Below, piece by piece: positions 1 to 4,855 of a stretch of DNA of 6,798 nucleotides (position 1 is the first letter of the stretch; every line of letters begins with the position of its first letter). Under the pieces are notes generated by a model, which searched no databases, was not told the DNA's origin, and saw only the letters and a program-made list of their open reading frames with translations. The stretch is from Rhodospirillales bacterium (lineage in GTDB: Bacteria > Pseudomonadota > Alphaproteobacteria > Acetobacterales > Acetobacteraceae). The position numbers and the translations under genes are program-made. The DNA lies in contig JANXXW010000428.1 of the NCBI GenBank assembly GCA_025350425.1, positions 1-6,798 on the forward strand, read 5' to 3'.

Positions 1-172
1 TGTCGGTCGGGCGCGCCTCGCCAGCGGTGCCGAGCAAGTCGGCGATCAACTCGGCGTAGTCCTCCAACAGCGCGGTGGATTGCGCCGCCCGTGCCTTGCC
101 GAACCGGCGGGCATGCGTCGGCTCGGCCGGCATCGCCTCAGCGGATTCCTGCTCGATCGGTTTGACGTTCAT
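1..172 (-). CDS. mntR: MntR-like manganese-dependent transcriptional regulator, N-terminal part (cut by left edge)
   Basis: The minus-strand frame opens with ATG at 172-170 and runs off the window after 57 codons. After a charged, probably flexible leader (residues 1-30) comes a segment reading EDYAELIADLLGTAGEAR (37-54). This matches the start of the MntR branch of the DtxR family, where E. coli MntR has a very similar DDYVELISDL...GEAR stretch. D38 and E41 of the EDYxE motif align with the first metal ligands (Asp8, Glu11) of Bacillus MntR. By family knowledge the protein is a cytoplasmic Mn(II)-sensing winged-helix repressor of manganese uptake genes such as mntH. Most of the helix-turn-helix and the dimerisation region lie outside the window. 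No strong Shine-Dalgarno sequence precedes the ATG. An out-of-frame ATG 18 bases upstream hits a stop after seven codons. The gene follows radC on the same strand after 92 bases. A generic DtxR/IdeR-type regulator is the alternative. Confidence 0.82.
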   Translation of the reverse strand, partial: MNVKPIEQESAEAMPAEPTHARRFGKARAAQSTALLEDYAELIADLLGTAGEARPTD

Positions 173-206
173 TTTGCGCCACGCGTTCCCATGCCAGTGA
201 GCACAA

Positions 207-226
207 GACTATATCAGATTGTAGTC
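207..226 (-). promoter_or_regulatory. candidate promoter/operator dyad upstream of mntR
   Basis: In the 92-base radC-mntR gap, a 20-base imperfect dyad has perfect 5-base arms, GACTA and TAGTC, separated by ten bases. On the minus strand it contains TATAGT, one mismatch from the -10 consensus, about 35 bases before the mntR ATG. The TACAAT inside it is another possible -10. No convincing -35 is visible at 17 bases. MntR-type regulators are often autoregulated, so an operator here would make sense. The arms do not match an MntR box that I recognise, so the assignment is inference. Confidence 0.25.
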
Positions 227-264
227 GCGGCGACACTTTGGCCTTGGCCAGAAATCGGCCCCTG

Positions 265-984
265 TCAGTTCAGCAGGCCCAGCTCCCGAAAGCTGAACGA
301 GTTGCCGTTGCCGACTATGACGTGATCGTGCAACTGGACCGACAGGAGTCGCCCGGCCTCACGGATCTCGCGCGTCATCGCAACATCCTCGGCCGAGGGC
401 GAGGGGTCACCGCTGGGGTGGTTGTGGACCAGGATGATGGCGGTGGCCTGCAGCTCCAGCGCCCGCTTGACGATCTCGCGCGGATAGACGGGTGTATGGT
501 CCACAGTGCCCCGCCCCTGCATCTCGTCGGCAATGAGGCTGTTGCGAGAATTGAGGAACAGCACCCGGAACTGCTCCACTTTCTCACGCGCGAGAACTAT
601 ATTCAGATAAGCGGATAGCTTTTCCGGCGAGTTTAGAATCGGCTGTTTTTTCACCTCGGCCAGCGCCATGCGGATCGCGCCTGCCCGCACGATCTGGAGC
701 GCGGTGACGCTATGTGGGCCAAGTCCGGGTACTCTGATCTGTTCCTCGTAAGACGCCGCGAGCACGGCCGCGAAGCTGCCGAACCGGTTGATGAGCGCCT
801 TGGCCAGCGGCTTCGTGTCGCCAGCCTTGAACGCGAGGAACAGCAGCATCTCCAGCAATTCGTAATCGGCCAGCGCGTCGATACCGCGGTCTCGGACCTT
901 GTCCCGCATCCGCGCGCGATGACCTGCGGGGCCGGTGCTGGCGAAAGGCTGCGCCGGGCTGCCCGCGTCGTGGTTCGGCGTCAC
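265..984 (-). CDS. radC: RadC family JAMM/MPN+ domain protein (UPF0758)
   Basis: This 239-residue protein is close to the usual RadC length of about 220-240. The N-terminal part carries the family signature GHRxRMRDKV (21-30), ALADYELLEMLLF (37-49) and a helix-hairpin-helix-like VPGLGPHS (85-92). The C-terminal MPN+ domain (about 115-239) has an intact zinc-binding JAMM motif, H187-N-H189-x7-S197-x2-D200, with E154 as the likely upstream acidic residue. It ends in the typical HDHVIVGNG...FSFRELGLL. MPN+ domains are metallohydrolase folds. The biochemical role of chromosomal RadC is unsettled: the old DNA-repair label comes from an E. coli allele later traced to recG. The start used is GTG at 984-982, because no ATG, GTG or TTG lies between it and the conserved GHR block at codon 21, and an in-frame TAG sits five codons upstream. 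GGGAG lies only one base before the GTG, which is too close to be a good ribosome binding site. This suggests translational coupling to the short upstream ORF or unusual initiation. Confidence 0.93.
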   Translation of the reverse strand: MTPNHDAGSPAQPFASTGPAGHRARMRDKVRDRGIDALADYELLEMLLFLAFKAGDTKPLAKALINRFGSFAAVLAASYEEQIRVPGLGPHSVTALQIVRAGAIRMALAEVKKQPILNSPEKLSAYLNIVLAREKVEQFRVLFLNSRNSLIADEMQGRGTVDHTPVYPREIVKRALELQATAIILVHNHPSGDPSPSAEDVAMTREIREAGRLLSVQLHDHVIVGNGNSFSFRELGLLN

Positions 985-996
985 GCTCCCGCGTGG

Positions 997-1146
997 CTAG
1001 GCAGGCGGGCGTCCGAAGCTCGCGTCAACCTCGGCGGGCTGGAAGCCGGCCATCGTGCCCGCCGATTCAGCGAAGCCACGGCGTCCGCCGACGCTGGGAA
1101 GTGGGGCGTCGCTCATTCGCCAGGAGCCGAACCATTTTCGGAACAT
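997..1146 (-). CDS. short unrecognised ORF (49 aa), in frame with and just upstream of radC
   Basis: ATG at 1146-1144 is preceded by AGGGGG with a five-base gap, the best-looking ribosome binding site in this part of the window. The frame codes 49 residues beginning MFRKWFGSWRMSD, rich in Gly, Ala and Pro, and ends with TAG at 999-997. It is in the same reading frame as radC, with only the TAG and four further codons separating the two, so without the stop it would form a 54-residue N-terminal extension of RadC. I recognise no family. There is no signal peptide or membrane segment. It could be a leader peptide whose translation feeds ribosomes to radC, a RadC N-terminus split by a nonsense change, or a chance ORF in GC-rich DNA. 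Conservation across relatives would decide. Confidence 0.35.
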   Translation of the reverse strand: MFRKWFGSWRMSDAPLPSVGGRRGFAESAGTMAGFQPAEVDASFGRPPA

Positions 1147-1188
1147 CGCCGCCCCCTGCTGTCCACGCAGGGATAACGCGGGGCATGA

Positions 1189-1213
1189 GGAACGGAAAAG
1201 TGATTAGCGTGTT
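1189..1213 (+). promoter_or_regulatory. possible EcfG-type (general stress response) promoter
   Basis: GGAAC at 1189-1193 is followed after 16 bases by TGTT at 1210-1213. The alphaproteobacterial general stress sigma factor EcfG recognises GGAAC-N16/17-CGTT, so the -35 is exact and the -10 matches three of four bases. It points toward the kinase gene but lies about 300 bases before its start. A chance match is quite possible, so confidence is low. Confidence 0.2.
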
Positions 1214-1266
1214 ACTTCCCGCGGTCACAGAAAATAATCGATTGTCGGAGATGAAACTACCTTTGA

Positions 1267-1296
1267 TTGATCTGGCGCGTCGATCAACACTATATT
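1267..1296 (+). promoter_or_regulatory. candidate sigma-70-type promoter overlapping a dyad, upstream of the kinase gene
   Basis: TTGATC (1267-1272) and TATATT (1291-1296) are separated by 18 bases, an acceptable though imperfect -35/-10 pair directed at the kinase gene about 220 bases downstream. The -35 hexamer is one arm of an inverted repeat, TTGATC-N9-GATCAA (1267-1287), whose second arm fills most of the spacer. A protein bound to that dyad would cover the promoter, as an operator does. No regulator is identified. Confidence 0.3.
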
Positions 1297-1516
1297 GTCA
1301 CGTCCATCTTTCAGGCTCGTAAATTACGTCGAAAATATTGACACATTCACGAGCGGTATGGCTCATAGAAAAGTACGAGGCATGGAACTAGACGTATCCT
1401 AATTGTCTGCGCGTTGAGTTCCACCAGACCTAATAATCAGGTTGCAGGTCGTGTATTTTTCAAATGAGCAAGTCAACGATTGCGATATGCAATCGAAATA
1501 GGACAGAGAACCCTTC

Positions 1517-3340
1517 TTGAAAAAATCGAAGACACCAGGGCGCAAAGAACTACTCCTGCAACAACAAACCTTGGCCAAGTTTGGCGAGTTGTCCTTGATG
1601 TCCGAAGATCTGGACGAAATCCTGACCGAGGCCTGTCGGCTGGCGGGGCAGGCCTTGGGCACGCATCTCGCGAATGTCGTGGAGTTGCGACCGGACGGCA
1701 AGACCTTGCTGGTGCGTGCGGGCGTCGGTTGGAAGCCAGGGGTCGTGGGACATGCGACCGTGATTGCGGAGCACGACACCTCGGAAGGCCATGTGCTTCG
1801 GACGGGAGAGCCGATGATTTCCACGAATATCGCGACCGAAAAGCGGTTCAAGTATTCGGCGCTCCTGATCGAAAACAACGTTCGCGCGGTAGCTAACGTC
1901 GTCATTATCGGTGGTCACGGGAAACCGCCGTTCGGCATCCTCCAGATCGACAGCCATGTCCCGCGCCAGTTTACCGAGAGCGACATGCTGTTTCTCCGGA
2001 GTTACGCCAACCTGCTGGCGAGTGCCGTGGACCGCATACGTAGTATTGGAGACGTCCGCGACGCAGAGGCACGGCTTCGTGCCGTTCTGGAGGAAAATGT
2101 CGCCGACCGTACCAGAGAGTTGACCGAGGCGAACGCCAAGTTACAGGCCGAGGCGATACAACGCGGGCGGGTCGAGGACACATTGCGCCAGTCGCTCAAA
2201 ATGGAGGCTGTCGGCCAGTTGACCGGCGGACTGGCGCACGACTTCAACAACCTGCTGGCGAGCGTCTCCGGCAGTCTCGAACTGATGCGGATACGCACGC
2301 AGCAAGGGCGCACTGCGGAACTCCAACGCTATATCGACATTGCGATGAAATCGGTCGATCGCGCCGCCGCTTTAACCCAGCGTCTGCTCGCCTTCTCGCG
2401 CCGCCAGAATGTCGATCCCAAATCGACCGACATGAATAAGCTGATCAGCGGTCTTAAAGATTTGTTCAAGCGCACCGTCGGTCCGGGCATCCAGATCGAG
2501 ACCCGGATGGCGGCTAATCTATGGCCGACCCTGTGCGACCCGAATCAGCTCGAAAACGCGATGCTCAACCTTGTCATCAACGCGCGCGACGCGATGCCCG
2601 ATGGCGGCCGCCTTGTGATCGAAACCACGAACAGCGTGTTCCCCGACCGGCGCACGAGGGCCGACCCGCCGCCGTGGGGAGAGGGGGCGGCCGGCGAGTA
2701 TGTCGTGCTGACCATCAGCGACACTGGCGTGGGCATGTCCCCGGAAGTGATCGCGCGTGTCTTCGATCCATTCTTTACCACGAAGCCGGCCGGTGAGGGC
2801 ACGGGACTCGGCCTGACCATGACCCACCGTTTCGTCCAGCAATCCAGCGGCCACATGCTTGTGAGCAGCGACGAGGGCCAGGGAACGAAATTGTCGATCT
2901 ACCTTCCTCGGCACATTGGGTTGGTTGATGGCATCCAGGAGAGCAGCGCCGAAGCCGAGCCGGCGGCGGTGCGTGGAGGGGTCGTGCTGATCGTCGAGGA
3001 TGAGCAGGAGTTGCGGGGGATCATCGCCGAAGCGCTGTTGGAGACGGGCTTTAAGGTGCTGGTGTCCGAAAACGGACAGTCTGGGCTGCAGATCGTGGAG
3101 TCTCCCACCCCAATCGATCTCCTGTTGACCGATGTCGGCCTGCCCGGCGGGATGGATGGACGCCAGCTTGCCCACGCAGCGAGGGAACACCGCCCAGACC
3201 TCAAGGTGCTGTTCGTCACCGGCTATGCCGAGAGCACGGCGGTGCGCGACAGCCAGATGGAAATGGGAATGGAAGTCATGACGAAGCCGTTCACGCTGGC
3301 GGCGCTCACGGCCAAGGTCCTGGGCATGATCAGCCGCTGA
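1517..3340 (+). CDS. GAF-domain hybrid sensor histidine kinase / response regulator
   Basis: This 607-residue cytoplasmic two-component protein has no transmembrane segment or signal peptide. The order is a GAF domain (about 15-170), a charged coiled-coil linker (about 180-222), HisKA with the phospho-acceptor H241 in GGLAHDFNNLL, and HATPase_c with N-box N351-N355, G1 DTGVGM (402-407), F-box FDPFF (416-420) and G2 GEGTGLGL (426-433). A C-terminal receiver follows (about 487-605) with acidic pair E494/D495, phospho-acceptor D539, T568 and K590. All catalytic residues are present, so it should autophosphorylate H241 and probably pass phosphate to D539. The signal is unknown. The GAF domain has no obvious chromophore cysteine or haem signature. 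The TTG start at 1517 is favoured because a TAG lies in frame at 1499-1501 and the GAF similarity begins before the first ATG (codon 28). GAGAA about six bases upstream is only a weak ribosome site. No separate response regulator or Hpt gene lies in the window, so the output is unknown. Confidence 0.9.
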   Translation: MKKSKTPGRKELLLQQQTLAKFGELSLMSEDLDEILTEACRLAGQALGTHLANVVELRPDGKTLLVRAGVGWKPGVVGHATVIAEHDTSEGHVLRTGEPMISTNIATEKRFKYSALLIENNVRAVANVVIIGGHGKPPFGILQIDSHVPRQFTESDMLFLRSYANLLASAVDRIRSIGDVRDAEARLRAVLEENVADRTRELTEANAKLQAEAIQRGRVEDTLRQSLKMEAVGQLTGGLAHDFNNLLASVSGSLELMRIRTQQGRTAELQRYIDIAMKSVDRAAALTQRLLAFSRRQNVDPKSTDMNKLISGLKDLFKRTVGPGIQIETRMAANLWPTLCDPNQLENAMLNLVINARDAMPDGGRLVIETTNSVFPDRRTRADPPPWGEGAAGEYVVLTISDTGVGMSPEVIARVFDPFFTTKPAGEGTGLGLTMTHRFVQQSSGHMLVSSDEGQGTKLSIYLPRHIGLVDGIQESSAEAEPAAVRGGVVLIVEDEQELRGIIAEALLETGFKVLVSENGQSGLQIVESPTPIDLLLTDVGLPGGMDGRQLAHAAREHRPDLKVLFVTGYAESTAVRDSQMEMGMEVMTKPFTLAALTAKVLGMISR

Positions 3341-3344
3341 ACGA

Positions 3345-3385
3345 CTGACCGAGGCCGTGCTGTCTCAGGTCGCGTCCTCGGTCAG
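3345..3385. terminator. candidate bidirectional hairpin at the kinase/ppx convergent junction
   Basis: CTGACCGAGG (3345-3354) and CCTCGGTCAG (3376-3385) form a perfect 10-bp inverted repeat with a 21-base loop, placed exactly between two converging genes. The right arm lies inside the last codons of ppx and the left arm is just after the kinase stop. Neither flank has a T-run, so it is not a canonical intrinsic terminator. It could still pause transcription or protect both mRNA 3' ends. Confidence 0.4.
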
Positions 3386-4855
3386 CGCCGCGACTCCCAG
3401 TATCTGCGCAAGGCGATCCAGCCGCCGCGTGACACTCTCGCCCGCGAATACGCCGGTCCCCGGAGTCAGCCGCAACATCAACGATTGACCCGCGCGCAAC
3501 TCCGTGCCGGCCAGCAGGTCCGGCGTTCCAGCAGAAAGCGTGTAGGCCAGCCGTAATCCCATGCCCAGAACGGTGGCCGTCCGCCATGACTCGGGCACCA
3601 TCAGGGCGCGGGCGGGGGCCAGGAACTCGGCTTCCGGTTCGGCGTCGTAGCGGAGCGCGAGCACGGTTGCGAGGAACGCGCGCGCCGGGTGGCTCATGCC
3701 GCTGCCGGGTTGGCGAAGCACACGCAGGAAGCTCTGTTCGGCGCGGTATTCGGGATGATCGTGGCTGCCCGCATCGGACATCCAGCAAGCCGCCTCACGC
3801 AGGCGGTGAGATTGCGGCGTCTCGTCGGGAAACAGGCCTGCGGTCCAGGCCAGCAGCGCGGGCGGCATCCCCTGGTCCCGTCCAAGCCGGCGCGACAGGG
3901 CCTGCCCCGCCGAAAGCATCGGGTCCTCCGCGCGCATCTCGGCCGAGAGCCGCTGCATGTACCAACCTTCGCGCAAGCCGAGGGCGCTGAACACAATGCG
4001 GCCGGCGCCGGTCGAGCGTAGTAGGCGGCGTAGGACAACGGCGGCGTAGGGAAGGTCTTCCACGCGGCGACGCGGCATTCCGCTCATACGCTCCAGGATG
4101 CGCTTGGGCGAGCCGGAGATGCCCGCCGCCAATTCACGCGCCGCCTGCGGCGTGAGCGTGTAGGCCTGGACCATGTTCAAGGGATAGCCGGATTGCGCCA
4201 TGTGCACGCGCGCCAAGGCCCGCCACGCGCCTCCCACCAGATACAGGTCGCGCCCGGCGACCATGTCCAAGCCCGCAGCCGTATCGAGGTCCTTGTCGGC
4301 CAGCGCCCGCGCCCGATCCAGGTCTCCGCCGGCACGGTCGGCCAGCCGGATCACGCCGAGAGGCAGGGTCAGCGCGGCGCCACGCACGCCGCGATCAAGC
4401 CGTACCAGTTCGAGCGACCCGCCGCCGATATCGGCCAGGAGGCCGTCGGCTCCGGGCATCCCGCACAGCAGGCCGTCGGCGGAAAAGGCCGCCTCCTGCT
4501 CGCCCGACAGGATGCGGATCGGCACGCCGGGCATCCGTGCCTCGAGATCGGCCACGAAGGCTGCGCCGTTCGCTGCATCCCGCACGGCGGCGGTGGCCAG
4601 CACCTCGAACGGCTCCGCCTTCATTGCGCGAGCGATGGCCGCGTACCGCGCCATGACGGTGAGCGCCTGGGTTACGCCCTCCGCGTTGAGGCGGCCGGTG
4701 TCCTGCAGGCCGCGCCCCAGGCGCAGCACCGCCTTCTCGTTGAAGATCGATGTCGGATTGCGGTCCAGCCCCTCGAACACCACGAGGCGCACCGAATTGG
4801 AGCCGAGATCGACCACCGCGCAACGCGGGTGGGTTTCCGTTTGATGAGGTAGCAT
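3365..4855 (-). CDS. ppx: exopolyphosphatase (Ppx/GppA family)
   Basis: This 496-residue protein is the usual size for alphaproteobacterial Ppx. The N-terminal actin-like ATPase fold (about 11-300) shows the phosphate-1 motif DLGSNSVRLV (16-25), TAAVRDAANG (88-97), ILSGEQEA (115-122) with E121 as the probable catalytic glutamate, and the phosphate-2 motif DIGGGSLEL (142-150). The C-terminal helical part (about 315-496) has an HD-like stretch, MSDAGSHDHPEYRAEQS (359-375), found in Ppx rather than short GppA proteins. By family knowledge it removes terminal phosphates from inorganic polyphosphate in the cytoplasm; some members also hydrolyse pppGpp. ATG at 4855-4853 directly follows the ppk stop (TGA-ATG, no spacer). 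AGGA lies four bases upstream, inside the last ppk codons, which points to translational coupling. Paired with ppk it forms a polyphosphate synthesis/degradation unit. Confidence 0.93.
   Translation of the reverse strand: MLPHQTETHPRCAVVDLGSNSVRLVVFEGLDRNPTSIFNEKAVLRLGRGLQDTGRLNAEGVTQALTVMARYAAIARAMKAEPFEVLATAAVRDAANGAAFVADLEARMPGVPIRILSGEQEAAFSADGLLCGMPGADGLLADIGGGSLELVRLDRGVRGAALTLPLGVIRLADRAGGDLDRARALADKDLDTAAGLDMVAGRDLYLVGGAWRALARVHMAQSGYPLNMVQAYTLTPQAARELAAGISGSPKRILERMSGMPRRRVEDLPYAAVVLRRLLRSTGAGRIVFSALGLREGWYMQRLSAEMRAEDPMLSAGQALSRRLGRDQGMPPALLAWTAGLFPDETPQSHRLREAACWMSDAGSHDHPEYRAEQSFLRVLRQPGSGMSHPARAFLATVLALRYDAEPEAEFLAPARALMVPESWRTATVLGMGLRLAYTLSAGTPDLLAGTELRAGQSLMLRLTPGTGVFAGESVTRRLDRLAQILGVAALTEDAT

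Larger units (their letters stand above)
1147..1516. promoter_or_regulatory. divergent intergenic spacer between the radC leader ORF and the sensor kinase gene
   Basis: About 370 bases separate the divergent genes. From about 1201 to 1500 the sequence is roughly 43% G+C by hand count (128 of 300), far below the neighbouring genes; a 60-base sample of ppx is 75%. No RNA gene, IS end or credible protein is visible. The spacer holds a TTGATC/GATCAA dyad with promoter-like hexamers (1267-1296), a GGAAC-N16-TGTT element (1189-1213), a perfect TTGACA without a good -10 (1338-1343), and an approximate direct repeat, TATTGTCAC and TATTGACAC, 43 bases apart (1293 and 1336). A small stem, GACCT/AGGTC, lies near 1427-1450. 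The region probably carries the control of the kinase gene and perhaps of radC. Confidence 0.5.

Noticed and set aside
236..262. GGCC-rich short palindromes just after the radC stop
   Set aside because: The stems are only 4-5 bp, the best one with a two-base loop, and there is no T-run on the minus strand, so this is not a credible terminator.
712..1176. 154-codon plus-strand ORF over the radC 5' region
   Set aside because: It is antisense to the conserved radC N-terminal half and shows only Arg/Ala-rich, unstructured sequence.
1185..1322. 46-codon ORF (MRNGKVISVLLPAV...) in the AT-rich spacer
   Set aside because: It has a poor ribosome site, no family resemblance and mixed codon use, and it overlaps promoter-like signals. 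It is probably a chance frame, though it is not disproved.
1338..1343. Perfect TTGACA hexamer
   Set aside because: No acceptable -10 lies 16-18 bases downstream (GCTCAT at 17), so it was not called as a promoter.
1399..1905. 168-codon minus-strand ORF starting in the kinase gene
   Set aside because: Most of it is antisense to the GAF domain, it is rich in Ser, Arg and Cys, and has no family resemblance. The spacer part has no coding bias.
2519..3190. 223-codon minus-strand ORF
   Set aside because: It is antisense to the HATPase and receiver domains of the kinase, whose motifs fix the true strand.
4193..4852. Two long plus-strand ORFs of over 210 codons
   Set aside because: Both are antisense to conserved ppx motifs, overlap each other in different frames, and show no recognisable domain.
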